DNA from: Mesocentrotus franciscanus
Lineage: Eukaryota > Echinodermata > Echinoidea > Camarodonta > Strongylocentrotidae
Reading direction: 5' to 3'
Assembly (NCBI GenBank): GCA_037976565.1
Contig: CP137667.1
Span: forward strand, 186,001-250,000
Length of the DNA: 64,000 nucleotides
Positions 33,312-45,607 of the stretch are shown piece by piece (within the stretch, counting starts at the first letter, position 1; each line of letters begins with the position of its first letter). Under the pieces are notes generated by a model, which was not told where the DNA came from, did no database searches, and saw only the letters and a program-made list of their open reading frames with translations. The translations under genes were made by a program, and so were the position numbers.

Positions 33312-33548
33312 GTGATAATTGTGGAAATGATATTGATGAATGTCTCAGTTTCCCTTGCCAACATTCCGGCACCTGAATGACCCAGGCAGGACAGTTCAAT
33401 ACGTATGAGTGCATCTGTCAGGTTGGCTTCGAAGGTGATGTTTGCGAAGAGGATGTAAACGAATGTATGTCGAATCCGTGTGCAAATGGAGTGTCTTGTA
33501 TAGACATGGCTGCGTCGATCCGATGCGAGTGCCCTCATGGTACAACAA
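33312..33548 (+). pseudogene. Exon with two EGF-like domains, first one broken by TGA
   Basis: A CT-rich pyrimidine tract and TACAG acceptor precede the exon, and GTAAG follows it. It is 237 bp with phase-1 borders at both ends, the usual form of EGF exons. It reads DIDECLSFPCQHSGT, a TGA stop at 33374-33376 where the third EGF cysteine is expected, then YECICQVGFEGDVC. The second domain starts DVNECMSNPCANGVSC and ends RCECPHG. D-x-D/N-E-C starts indicate calcium-binding EGF domains, as in fibropellin- or Notch-like proteins. One base change from TGT/TGC to TGA would explain the stop. It could be a pseudogene, a null allele or an error. Confidence 0.75.
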
Positions 33549-33908
33549 GTAAGCCATGGACCATATAGAGGCATTAGGTGCGAATTGCTCAAGTAGGAAC
33601 TTTACTCTCTCTCTCTTTTTCTCTCCCCTCTCTTAATGCGATAACATGAAAAAGGGTACCTTAGATGATTAAAGCTTTTACCAACTTTTCAAGCTCCAGT
33701 CAGCTTAAGAAGCTCCTCCCAATCCTGAAATGATTTGGTGTCAGATCTCCATGGCACCGAGTGACATCCCTTCTTCTCTCCGTCATCAGATCCCTAAATC
33801 GTCTAAGCATCAGAGTAATCTTCCCTTGACCGAATGTCTTTCTCAGTTAACTCACTGGGTATTTAACCCAAGCCGACCATTATCAAATACTTTCCTACTG
33901 CAATACAG

Positions 33909-34050
33909 GTCTCCGCTGCGCGGTCAATATAGACGAGTGTGATAGTCACCCCTGTGAGAATGGAGGAACCTTCAAACAAGCTCAGGACATCGAGACAGAA
34001 TATTTCGACACCGTCGTGGACAACTACTACTCTTGTCCAAACTTACCAGC
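33909..34050 (+). pseudogene. EGF-like exon, truncated
   Basis: The acceptor AATACAG precedes a phase-1 frame LRCAVNIDECDSHPCENGGT. Phe stands where the third Cys should be (GGTF), followed by an atypical spacer and YYSC. No donor is evident and the frame fades into LPANKGLGG before a stop near 34107. The preceding intron would be 360 bp from the EGF exon at 33312. Loss of a conserved Cys plus no donor argues for decay. Confidence 0.6.
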
Positions 34051-34109
34051 CAACAAAGGATTGGGGGGTCGATTATGGCAGAGGTGGATTAACGGTTTAC
34101 CGCGCTAAT

Positions 34110-34470
34110 TAAAGTCATTTGGTCCAATGTCCAATTCACAATTATTCTAGTATTCTATATTAGTATTAGTTCAATATAAATTAAGCAATCTGAATAAAGA
34201 TTTTCTTATATAAACAAAAAGTGAAAGGTGAAGGTGCTGCTTCATAACTCATAATAAGCCAATTTGTTATTTTTACAAGGAATGACATGGTGCATTTTTT
34301 TAACTCCTAGCTTATATTATTATTAAATGAGGGTCTTGTATCAGTGGAGGCCTGTAACTATACTATTGTAATTAAAACAAACCATTAAAAAAGCAAACAA
34401 CGATAATGGATATCAAGTGTCAGGATCAATGAGAAAGTGAGGGAGTGAGCAGGAATTTTAATATATATAT
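34110..34470. other. Unique AT-rich DNA, nothing recognised
   Basis: No frame or repeat of note before the short AT dinucleotide run at about 34461-34478. Confidence 0.4.
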
Positions 34471-34489
34471 ATATATATCTTTTTTAATT

Positions 34490-34940
34490 ATATTTTATTT
34501 CATTCCTCATAGATCACATTACAAGAAATTATCACAATAAGTCATATAACACAAGATCGTCGATACAAGGCACTTCATGAATTACATCAATCAATGAACT
34601 ATGAACATAGGAAAATCTCAAATCATACATGATTGTACATTTTTTTTCTTTCATATTACATGTTACAATCAAAATAACAATAGAGGAAGGTATGTAGCTA
34701 TTTTTTTTAAATGATGTTTTATTTCCTTCCTCATAAAATTCACATTACAAGAAATTATCACAATAAGTAATATAAAACAAGATCTTTGATGCAAGACACT
34801 TCATGAATCACATTAGTCAATGAACAATGAACATAGACAAATCTCGAATTATACATTATTGTAATTTTTTCTTTCATATAACAGTTTATAATCAAAATAA
34901 CCATAGAGGAAGGTATGAATTTTACATAGTCCCAACCAAT
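34490..34940. repeat. Tandem duplication of about 226 bp
   Basis: The phrase CACATTACAAGAAATTATCA occurs at 34515 and 34741. Both copies begin with TTTT-rich sequence and TTTATTTC, run through ATGAACATAG, and end at ATAGAGGAAGGTATG. They differ by scattered substitutions. The T-rich starts suggest a reversed poly(A) tail of a retroposon, but no body is recognised. Confidence 0.8.
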
Positions 34941-35308
34941 CACATACTCGCCCATCCTCAACTCGCACCACGCAAACTCATGACTCACGTCTCAATCTAG
35001 TGACAAGTAGCTTTAAATGGTTCGTGTTATGAATGTTATGAACACATATTACGATATACTCTTTCTTCTTTACTCATAGAGCAAGACAGTATGCCTTATA
35101 CATTAATGAATTGCATTTAGCCTATTATACGCAAAAAATCATAAATATAGCCTACACGAAACAAATAAATGGTAGTAAACAGTCAAATTGATCGTACCGA
35201 TATCTACTGAGTTATTATGTGTGTCTTATTTAAGGTTTTGTTACGGAATTTTTTCTAAAAGGTCGGTTCCGGTTCCTACACCTAATTATTATACCAGCTT
35301 AAACATGT

Positions 35309-35420
35309 GAGGTAATGTGGTGTATTGGTAATGGCTCATACGAAAATAAGTGGTTTTGATCCCACCTCTGTGCTGCATGGCATCACTGGACACCGGCAGC
35401 GTACAAGGTGGGTGGGGGGC
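35309..35420 (+). mobile_element. tRNA-derived SINE fragment
   Basis: GAGGT at 35309 can pair with ACCTC near 35364. Between them lie an A-box-like TGGTGTATTGG and a B-box-like GGTTTTGATCC. The tRNA-like part is only about 60 nt and seems to have lost most of the anticodon arm. The following GCATCACTGGACACCGG stretch would be the SINE body. Confidence 0.4.
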
Positions 35421-35800
35421 GTCCAGAAGCCAGTTCATCTCTAAATGACAAATTTCTAACCAGGATAGGAAAATAACAACTAATTTTCAATACAATAAGG
35501 AATTTTCGCAAGTTACGAAATTACAAAAATCACTTTTAAAAAACTCTGATATTATGGGCACCGTCACAAACCTTTTCCACTGAGCTGAAAAAACAGTGAT
35601 TGAAGAATTTGCCCAGCAACATATAAAAGCAACACACCCAGTGCACAGTACTTTTTAAAGCGAAAATCCTTTATTTTCTCGATTTCAATAAAAGCCATTG
35701 TTTTTATGGCACATTAACTTCGTTTAACCTTGATTTTTTCATTGCTTTTATAATGTAAGAGTGTTTTTAAATATTATCCTCCCTGGGAAAAGTTTCACTC

Positions 35801-35856
35801 GGCTTGCACCCAGTAAATAGAGATCGCGTGCGATCTTTATTTACTGGGTGCAAGCC
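35801..35856. repeat. 56-bp near-perfect palindrome
   Basis: GGCTTGCACCCAGTAAATA at the left is matched exactly in reverse complement at the right. Only position 20 and the central dinucleotide break symmetry. There is essentially no loop, so it would form a cruciform or hairpin. It lies about 90 bp before array 2. Confidence 0.9.
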
Positions 35857-35947
35857 AAAAAGATATTTACAACAATGTTATAGTGTATTGTTAAAAAGTT
35901 GCATGAACTTGCATCAATATAGTATTGGCTCGACCTTCCCACTAATT

Positions 35948-36830
35948 AGGTGGTCTGTCGTATCGACAGATCACCTATTAATTTCGTCAGAATTTTCTTT
36001 TTTATTATTTCTTTATTAGGTGGTCTGTCGGTATCGACAGATCACCTATTGTTTTTGTCAGAATTTTCTTTCTTTATTAGGTGGTCTGTCGGTATCGACA
36101 GATCACCTATTAATTTCGTCAGAATTTTCTTTCTTCTTTATTTATTTATTTATTTATTTATTAGGTGGTCTGTCGTATCGACAGATCACCTATTAATTTC
36201 GTCAGAAGTTTCTTTTTTATTATTCTTTATTCTTTATTAGGTGGTCTGTCGTAATCGACAGATCACCTATTAATTTCGTCAGAATTTTCTTTTTTATTAT
36301 TATTATTATTTATTTATTTATTAGGTGGTCTGTCGTCATCGACAGATCACCTATTAATTTCGTCAGAATTTTCTTTTTAGGTGGTCTGTCGTATCGACAG
36401 ATCACCTATTAATTTCGTCAGAATTTTCTTTTTAGGTGGTCTGTCGTAATCGACAGATCACCTATTAATTTCGTCAGAATTTTCTTTTTTATTATTAGGT
36501 GGTCTGTCGTAATCGACAGATCACCTATTAATTTCGTCAGAATTTTCTTTTTTATTATTAGGTGGTCTGTCGTAATCGACAGATCACCTATTAATTTCGT
36601 CAGAATTTTCTTTTTTATTATTTATTAGGTGGTCTGTCGGTATCGACAGATCACCTATTGTTTTCGTCAGAATTTTCTTTTTTATTATTTATTAGGTGGT
36701 CTGTCGGTATCGACAGATCACCTATTGTTTTCGTCAGAATTTTCTTTCTTTATTATTAGGTGGTCTGTCGTCTTCGACAGATCACCTATTGATTTCGTCA
36801 GAATTTTCTTTCTTTCTTTATTTTTATTTC
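35948..36830 (+). repeat. Hairpin minisatellite, 13 copies
   Basis: Copies begin at 35948, 36018, 36079, 36163, 36239, 36323, 36379, 36434, 36497, 36560, 36627, 36694 and 36758; spacing is 55-84 bp, set mostly by the length of a TTTATT spacer. Arms AGGTGGTCTGTCG and CGACAGATCACCT are constant while the loop varies (TAAT, GTAT, TAT, TCAT, TCTT). Each arm pair is followed by a TTTCGTCAGAATTTTCTTT segment, interrupted by TATTAA, TATTG or TATTGA. Confidence 0.95.
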
Positions 36831-38008
36831 CTACACTTTTTTGTGTAGAGGATAACTCAAGATCGGTTCAGTCAATTTCGTTCAATTTTGGCACAGTCAT
36901 AGGTCATTGTCATAAGACGTGACAGGAACATTTTCAAGGTCATCAGGTCATCGTGACGTCATCCAGGCGCCATTTTGTGAAATCACATTATCAATCATAT
37001 CTTCATGATGCGTCATCAAAGGTAATTCATATTCATATCACATATACTTCAGGTCAAGGGTCAACAGGTCATGTCATCAAAGGTCACATAAAGGTCATGA
37101 CGCGCGTACGCGCGCGTCAAAATTTAAAATGCTCAAAATCACTTATCTATTAAACGAGAGTACGAATAAGGTCATTTTATGCATTTCAACAATTTCCGTC
37201 CGTGCGCGTCCGCGCGCGCGTTTTGCGCGCGCGCACCGCGTAAAACGTACAAACGCCGTTTTTCGCATGGTTTGTATTCCTGACACTATCCTTGACAATT
37301 ACCAACTATTTCCAGTCATTCTCGACCTTCCATAATGCCACACGCGTGCGTCAAACTTTAAAATTCGTGCGCGCGTCAATGGGCAATATAATGTAAAAGT
37401 AGTAATAACATGTCTATATAAAATCCGCCATAGCTCGTCAGAATGCCTAAATACCCCCCAATTTTTAAACATTTTCTGAAAGCCCATGAAATGTTCATGT
37501 GATTTCATGTATAATTTTGTCCAATCGTATGTTCTAACGTCGTCATATTTGCATATGAACTCGAAAATTTGATTTTGAAAATATGACATCATAATTTTTG
37601 TATTCATTTGAAAATATTGCAGTAACAGATTGTCGATTTTCTTCCAAATTTTGATATGTTGTAGCTGAGACAATTCTCTACAAATGCAGTCACCACGATT
37701 TTCATTTTGACAAAGGCATCATGGCGTATTTTGCGATTAAAGGAGGCATGTCAATTTTCACATTTTGCGTGTATTCTCTATGGGACATGACTTTTTCTCA
37801 AAACTGGATTCTACATTCCCGTCTTTCGCGAGCAATATCTCCGTCGTTTTAGTTTTGTTTTGCTGAGCTTTGAGTATGTTGTAGCTGAGACAATAAGCTA
37901 TCACAAGTGTGCCCTTTATTTTTCGATCAGATGCCGGGATCATGCTCATATTTCACTTGCAAAGTGAGATTTGAGAATTCCATTTTCCGTTCACGTGTAA
38001 TGTCTATG

Positions 38009-38082
38009 TGGATTATTTTGGTATAGTGGTCATAGCACTTGCCTCCCATTCCGGCGACCCAAGTTCGATTCCTGGTGGGTCA
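38009..38082 (+). tRNA. tRNA-Gly(CCC)-like pseudogene, copy 5
   Basis: Identical by eye to the copy at 7042 and followed by 12 T, the shortest run of the ten. Confidence 0.6.
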
Positions 38083-38991
38083 TTTTTTTTTTTTGCCGTC
38101 GTTTTAGATTTGATTTTATGATCTTCTTCGACTATTATAACATATTATCATATACAATCACAAACAATGTAATAAAATGCCTAATTTTGCGTGTTATATC
38201 TATGGGAGAAGAATGTCAATCGTTTGAGTACAACCCTATGGGAAATCTGGTATTAAACCTAATATAGGGTTTATCTCCCAACTCTGCTACAATATCAAAT
38301 CACCTTGCTAGTCTCCTTCCCAGACGTTTTTACTTTTTCCAGTTATTCAGCCCAAGGTATATGCATGTTTACGTCTCTCTCGTGGACATAGAATTGTTTA
38401 CTTGTCTATACTTCTCTCTTTCTCTATATTAAATTCTTTTTATGCTGGATATATTGAATGCATCGTTCTCCATTGCATCTCTCTCTTTCAAGTTCTCCTC
38501 CCTCTTGCTCTGTTTCCCTTCTCTCTTATTTTGCCCCTAGCTCTCCTTCTCTTGCTCTGTCTCTGCATATATATCTCTCTCTACTCTTTTACCCTCTCCC
38601 TCTCTCTCTGCCTCCCTCTACCTCGACCTCTTGCCTTGCCTCCCTCTTATTCTCTTGCTCTGTCTCCCTCTGCCTCTGCCCTTCTCTTTTTCTTCTCTCT
38701 CACCCTCTGCCTCTCCCGCCTCTGGTTCTCGTTCTCCTTCTATTATGTCTTGTAATGTTCCTTAATTTTCTATAGCTCTGCCCTTTGCCCTTTGGCCTTG
38801 GAACTCAAAATACGAATTTGCATATTATGACGTCAGCATATTTATGGAAAATTGATTGTATCTCTGTAAATATGGATCGATTTTCTTCCAAATTTTGATA
38901 TGTTGTAGCTAAGACAATTTTCTACAAGATCAGTTATTCAGATTACATAACAGACCACCTAATTCGTCCTCATGACGAATTACATTTCTAG

Positions 38992-41187
38992 TTATTATTA
39001 TTATTATTTATTTATTTTTATTTATTTCTACCCCTTTTTGTGTATAGGATAACTCAAGATCGGTTTTGTCAATTTCTTTCAATTTTGGCACAGTCATAGG
39101 TCATTGTCATAAGACGTGACAGGAACATTTTCAAGGTCATCAAGTCTTCATGACGTCATCCAGGCGCCATTTTGTGAATTTTTCTGAAAATCAACTCATG
39201 ATCATATCTTCATAACGAAAAGTCATTTCTCATTCATATTTATCATGATCAAGGTCAATATCCGTCCGGTCAATTTCAGGTCAAAAAACGCGCGCGCATG
39301 CGTACGTCCGCGCGTTAGCGCGCGCGCAAAATTTCAAAATGCTCTAAATCGTCTCAAATTCATTTTAGATACGTTTCAGGCCATTTTAAGCATTTCGCAA
39401 AAAAACGCGCACACGAATGCGCGCGTTTTCGTTCGTGACGGCCGAACGCAACATAATTCTAATATTTTTTTTGGCATGATATTCCTCATTTTTTCTGAAC
39501 AATTTGATACCATGTTTATCCTTTTATGACCATTAATAACGGAATGAGCGTCCGTTCAAGAAACATGTCCGTGCGCGCGATCTCTTGTAATACATAGCAT
39601 ATATGGGCAAAAACATGCCTATACAAAATTCATTGTAACTCTTCAGAATGGATGGAAACTCCCAATTTTTTTCATATTTGGATAGATTATGAGTCGGAGA
39701 TATGATTTCATGTCTCATTTGACCCTCAATTAACTTATGACGTCATCATAATGGCCTCGAACTCAAAATTTCAATTTGTATATTATGACGTCAGCATATT
39801 TTGGAAAATTGATTGTATCTCTGTAAATATTGATCGATTTTCTTCCAAATTTTGATATGTTCTAGCTGAGACAATTCTCTACAAATGCAGTCATCACGAT
39901 TTTCATTTTGACAAAGGCATCATGGCGTATTTTTGCGATTAAAGGAGGCATGTCAATTTTTCACATTTTGCGTGTATTCTCTATGGGACATGACTTTTCT
40001 CAAAACTGGATTCTACATTCCCGTCTTTCGCGAGCAATATCTCCGTCGTTTTAGTTTTGTTTTTGCTGAGCTTTGAGTATGTTGTAGCTGAGACAATAAG
40101 CTATCACAAGTGTGCCCTTTCTTTTCGATCAGATGCCGGGATCATGCTCATATTTCACTTGCAAAGTGAGATTTGAGAATTCCATTTTCCGTTCACGTGT
40201 AATGTCTATGTGGATTATTTTGGTATAGTGGTCATAGCACTTGCCTCCCATTCCGGCGACCCAAGTTCGATTCCTGGTGGGTCATTTTTTTTTTTTTTTT
40301 GCCGTCGTTTTAGATTTGATTTTATGATCTTCTTCGACTATTATAACATATTATCATATACAATCACAAACAATGTAATAAAATGCCTAATTTTGCGTGT
40401 TATATCTATGGGAGAAGAATGTCAATCGTTTGAGTACAACCCTATGGGAAATCTGGTATTAAACCTAATATAGGGTTTATCTCCCAACTCTGCTACAATA
40501 TCAAATCACCTTGCTAGTCTCCTTCCCAGACGTTTTTACTTTCCAGTTATTCAGCCCAAGGTATATGCATGTTTACGTCTCTCCGTGGACATAGAATTGT
40601 TTACTTGTCTATACTTCTCTCTTTCTCTATATTAAATTCTATTTATGCTGGATATATTGAATGCATCGTTCTCCATTGCATCTCTCTCTTTCTCCTCTCT
40701 CTTGCTCTGTTTCCCTTCTCCTCTCTTATTTTGCCCCTCTCCTTCTCTTGCTCTGTCTCTGCATATATATCTCTCTCTACTCTTTTACCCTCTCCCTCTC
40801 TCTCTGCCCTCCTCTACCTCGACCTCTTGCCTTGCCTCCCTCTTATTCTCTTGCTCTGTCTCCCTCTGCCTCTGCCCTTCTCTTTTTCTTCTCTCTCACC
40901 CTCTACCTCTCCCGCCTCTGGTTCTCGTTCTCCTTTTATTATGTCTTGTAATGTTCCTTAATTTTCTACAGCTCTGCCCTTTGCCCTTTGGCCTTGGAAC
41001 TCAAAATACGAATTTGCATATTATGACGTCAGCATATTTATGGAAAATTGATTGTATCTCTGTAAATATGGATCGATTTTCTTCCAAATTTTGATATGTT
41101 GTAGCTAAGACAATTTTCTACAAGATCAGTTATTCAGATTACATAACAGACCACCTAATTCGTCCTCATGACGAATTACATTTCTAG
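38992..41187 (+). mobile_element. Array unit 12 with tRNA-Gly-like element
   Basis: Variant regulatory block (about 39135-39330, with CATGCGTACG in its CG tract), tRNA-Gly-like element (40211-40284), CT-rich tract (about 40643-40950), tail with CTAG at 41184-41187. No hairpin minisatellite at its start, only an ATT-rich link. Confidence 0.86.
40211..40284 (+). tRNA. tRNA-Gly(CCC)-like pseudogene, copy 6
   Basis: Identical by eye to the copy at 7042 and followed by 16 T. Confidence 0.6.
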
Positions 41188-43357
41188 TTTTTATTTATTT
41201 CCCACTTTTTTGTTCCGTTGATAACTCAAGATCGGTTTGTCAATTTCTTTCAATTTTGACACAGTCATAGGTCATAGTCATGAGACGTGACAGGAACATT
41301 TTCAAGGTCATCAAGTCTTCATGACGTCATCCAGGCGCCATTTTGTGTTTTTTGGTACTTTCAACTCATGATCATATCTTCATAACGGAAAGTCATTTCT
41401 CATTCATATTTATCATGATCAAGGTCAATATCCGTCCGGTCAATTTCAGGTCAAAAAACGCGCGCATGCGTACGTCCGCGCGTTAGCGCGCGCAAAATTT
41501 CAAAATGCTCAAAATCGTCTCAAATTCATTTTGCATACGTTTCAGGCCATTTTAAGCATTTCGCAAAAAAACGCGCACGCAATTTTCGCGCGTTTTCGTT
41601 CGTGACGGCCGAACGAAAATAATTCCTCCTAGTTTTTTTTGTCATGATATTCCTCATTTTTTCCGAACATTTTGATACCATGTTTATCTTTTTATGACCA
41701 TTAATAACGGAATGAGCGTCCGTTCAAGATACATGTCCGTGCGCGCGATCTCTTGTAATACATAGCATATATGGGCAAAAACATGCCTATACAAAATTCA
41801 TTGTAACTCTTCAGAATGGATGGAACTCCCAATTTTTTTCATATTTGGATAGATTATGAGTCGGAGATATGATTTCATGTCTCATTTGACCCTCAATTAA
41901 CTCATGACGTCATCATAATGGCCTCCGAACTCAAAATTTCAATTTGCATATTATGACGTCAGCATATTTTTGGAAAATTGATTGTATCTCTGTAAATATT
42001 GATCGATTTTCTTCCAAATTTTGATATGTTCTAGCTGAGACAATTCTCTACAAATGCAGTCATCACGATTTTCATTTTGACAAAGGCATCATGGCGTATT
42101 TTTGCGATTAAAGGAGGCATGTCAATTTTCACATTTTGCGTGTATTCTCTATGGGACATGACTTTTTCTCAAAACTGGATTCTACATTCCGTCTTTCGCG
42201 AGCAATATCTCCGTCGTTTTAGTTTTGTTTTGCTGAGCTTTGAGTATGTTGTAGCTGAGACAATAAGCTATCACAAGTGTGCCCTTTATTTTTCGATCAG
42301 ATGCCGGGATCATGCTCATATTTCACTTGCAAAGTGAGATTTGAGAATTCCATTTTCCGTTCACGTGTAATGTCTATGTGGATTATTTTGGTATAGTGGT
42401 CATAGCACTTGCCTCCCATTCCGGCGACCCAAGTTCGATTCCTGGTGGGTCATTTTTTTTTTTTTTTTTTGCCGTCGTTTTAAATTTGATTTTATGATCT
42501 TCTTCGACTATTATAACATATTATCATATACAATCACAAACAATGTAATAAAATGCCTAATTTTGCGTGTTATATCTATGGGAGAAGAATGTCAATCGTT
42601 TGAGTACAACCCTATGGGAAATCTGGTATTAAACCTAATATAGGGTGTATCTCCCAACTCTGCTACAATATCAAATCACCTTGCTAGTCTCCTTCCCAGA
42701 CGTTTTTACTTTTTCCAGTTATTCAGCCCAAGGTATATGCATGTTTACGTCTCTCCCGTGGACATAGAATTGTTTACTTGTCTATACTTCTCTCTTTCTC
42801 TATATTAAATTCTATTTATGCTGGATATATTGAATGCATCGTTCTCCATTGCATCTCTCTCTTTCTCCTCTCTCTTGCTCTGTTTCCCTTCTCCTCTCTT
42901 ATTTTGCCCCTCTCCTTCTCTTGCTCTGTCTCTGCATATATATCTCTCTCTACTCTTTTACCCTCTCCCTCTCTCTCTGCCTCCCTCTACCTCGACCTCT
43001 TGCCTTGCCTCCCTCTTATTCTCTTGCTCTGTCTCCCTCTGCCTCTGCCCTTCTCTTTTCTTCTCTCTCACCCTCTACCTCTCCCGCCTCTGGTTCTCGT
43101 TCTCCTTCTATTATGTCTTGTAATGTTCCTTAATTTTCTATAGCTCTGCCCTTTGCCCTTTGGCCTTGGAACTCAAAATACGAATTTGCATATTATGACG
43201 TCAGCATATTTATGGAAAATTGATTGTATCTGTAAATATGGATCGATTTTCTTCCAAATTTTGATATGTTGTAGCTAAGACAATTTTCTACAAGATCAGT
43301 TATTCAGATTACATAACAGACCACCTAATTCGTCCTCATGACGAATTACATTTCTAG
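41188..43357 (+). mobile_element. Array unit 13 with tRNA-Gly-like element
   Basis: Variant regulatory block (about 41309-41500), tRNA-Gly-like element (42379-42452), CT-rich tract (about 42816-43120), tail with CTAG at 43354-43357. The 3' half matches unit 2 in small details (GGGTGTATCTCC, a missing CTC in TATCTGTAAATATGG), so units 2 and 13 share recent ancestry although they sit in different arrays. Confidence 0.86.
42379..42452 (+). tRNA. tRNA-Gly(CCC)-like pseudogene, copy 7
   Basis: Identical by eye to the copy at 7042 and followed by 18 T, the longest run of the ten. Confidence 0.6.
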
Positions 43358-45607
43358 TTATTTATTAGGTGGTCTGTCGTATCGACAGATCACCTATTAA
43401 TTTCGTCAGAATTTTCTTTCTTTATTTATTATTTATTTTTATTTATTTGCCCCCTTTTTGTTAGGATAACTCAAGATCGGTTTTGTCAATTTCTTTCAAT
43501 TTTGGCACAGTCATAGGTCATTGTCATGAGACGTGACAGGAACATTTTCAAGGTCATCAAGTCTTCATGACGTCATCCAGGCGCCATTTTGTGTTTTTTT
43601 GGTACTTTCAACTCATGATCATATCTTCATAACGGAAAGTCATTTTCATTCATATTTATCATGATCAAGGTTAATATCCGTCCGGTCAATTTCAGGTCAA
43701 AAGATGCGCGCGCATGCGTACGTCCGCGCGTCAGCACGCGCTTAAAATTTCAAAATGCTCCAAATCGTCTCAAATTCATTTTGGATACGTTTCAGGCCAT
43801 TTTAAGCATTTTGCAAAAACGCGCACGCGCGCATGCGCGCGTTTTCGCGCGTTTTGGCATTTTGCAACATAGAATCGCCAAATTTTCTCTGTCATCATAT
43901 TTGGCATATTTTTCCAAGCATTTTGATACCTTGTTCACCTTTTTCTGACCAGTAATAACGCAATGAGCGTCCGTCAAAGTATAACAGCACCCGCGCGCTA
44001 TCTCTATCCACAATACATGGGCAAAAACATGCCTATACAAAATTCATTGTAACTCTTCAGAATGGATGGGAACTCCCAATTTTTTTCATATTTGGATAGA
44101 TTATGAGTCGGAGATATGATTTCATGTCTCATTTGACCCTCAATTAACTCATGACGTCATCATAATGGCCTCCGAACTCAAAATTTCAATTTGCATATTA
44201 TGACGTCAGCATATTTTTGGAAAATTGATTGTATCTCTGTAAATATTGATCGATTTTCTTCCAAATTTTGATATGTTCTAGCTGAGACAATTCTCTACAA
44301 ATGCAGTCACCACGATTTTCATTTTGACAAAGGCATCATGGCGTATTTTTGCGATTAAAGGAGGCATGTCAATTTTTCACATTTTGCGTGTATTCTCTAT
44401 GGGACATGACTTTTTCTCAAAACTGGATTCTACATTCCGTCTTTCGCGAGCAATATCTCCGTCGTTTTAGTTTTGTTTTTGCTGAGCTTTGAGTATGTTG
44501 TAGCTGAGACAATAAGCTATCACAAGTGTGCCCTTTATTTTTCGATCAGATGCCGGGATCATGCTCATATTTCACTTGCAAAGTGGGATTTGAGAATTCC
44601 ATTTTCCGTTCACGTGTAATGTCTATGTGGATTATTTTGGTATAGTGGTCATAGCACTTGCCTCCCATTCCGGCGACCCAAGTTCGATTCCTGGTGGGTC
44701 ATTTTTTTTTTTTTTTTTGCCGTCGTTTTAAATTTGATTTTATGATCTTCTTCGACTATTATAACATATTATCATATACAATCACAAACAATGTAATAAA
44801 ATGCCTAATTTTGCGTGTTATATCTATGGGAGAAGAATGTCAATCGTTTGAGTACAACCCTATGGGAAATCTGGTATTAAACCTAATATAGGGTTTATCT
44901 CCCAACTCTGCTACAATATCAAATCACCTTGCTAGTCTCCTTCCCAGACGTTTTTACTTTTTCCAGTTATTCAGCCCAAGGTATATGCATGTTTACGTCT
45001 CTCCCGTGGACATAGAATTGTTTACTTGTCTATACTTCTCTCTTTCTCTATATTAAATTCTATTTATGCTGGATATATTGAATGCATCGTTCTCCATTGC
45101 ATCTCTCTCTTTCTCCTCTCTCTTGCTCTGTTTCCCTTCTCCTCTCTTATTTTGCCCCTCTCCTTCTCTTGCTCTGTCTCTGCATATATATCTCTCTCTA
45201 CTCTTTTACCCTCTCCCTCTCTCTCTGCCTCCCTCTACCTCGACCTCTTGCCTTGCCTCCCTCTTATTCTCTTGCTCTGTCTCCCTCTGCCTCTGCCCTT
45301 CTCTTTTCTTCTCTCTCACCCTCTACCTCTCCCGCCTCTGGTTCTCGTTCTCCTTCTATTATGTCTTGTAATGTTCCTTAATTTTCTATAGCTCTGCCCT
45401 TTGCCCTTTGGCCTTGGAACTCAAAATACGAATTTGCATATTATGACGTCAGCATATTTATGGAAAATTGATTGTATCTCTGTAAATATGGATCGATTTT
45501 CTTCCAAATTTTGATATGTTGTAGCTAAGACAATTTTCTACAAGATCAGTTATTCAGATTACATAACAGACCACCTAATTCGTCCTCATGACGAATTACA
45601 TTTCTAG
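43358..45607 (+). mobile_element. Array unit 14 with tRNA-Gly-like element
   Basis: One hairpin copy (43367-43425), variant regulatory block (about 43550-43745), a distinct CG-rich stretch near 43815-43860, tRNA-Gly-like element (44628-44701), CT-rich tract (about 45064-45370), tail with CTAG at 45604-45607. Confidence 0.86.
44628..44701 (+). tRNA. tRNA-Gly(CCC)-like pseudogene, copy 8
   Basis: Identical by eye to the copy at 7042 and followed by 17 T. Confidence 0.6.

Larger units (their letters stand above)
35948..38991 (+). mobile_element. Array unit 11 with 13 hairpin repeats
   Basis: It opens directly from unique DNA with thirteen hairpin copies (35948-36830), then the regulatory block (about 36937-37120), tRNA-Gly-like element (38009-38082), CT-rich tract (about 38440-38750) and tail with CTAG at 38988-38991. 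As the first unit of the array it shows what a unit 5' end looks like without an upstream neighbour. Confidence 0.87.

Noticed and set aside
35948..36830. CRISPR-like appearance of regularly spaced palindromic repeats
   Set aside because: Spacers are homogeneous low-complexity TTTATT of variable length, not unique sequences; there are no cas genes and the context is eukaryotic.
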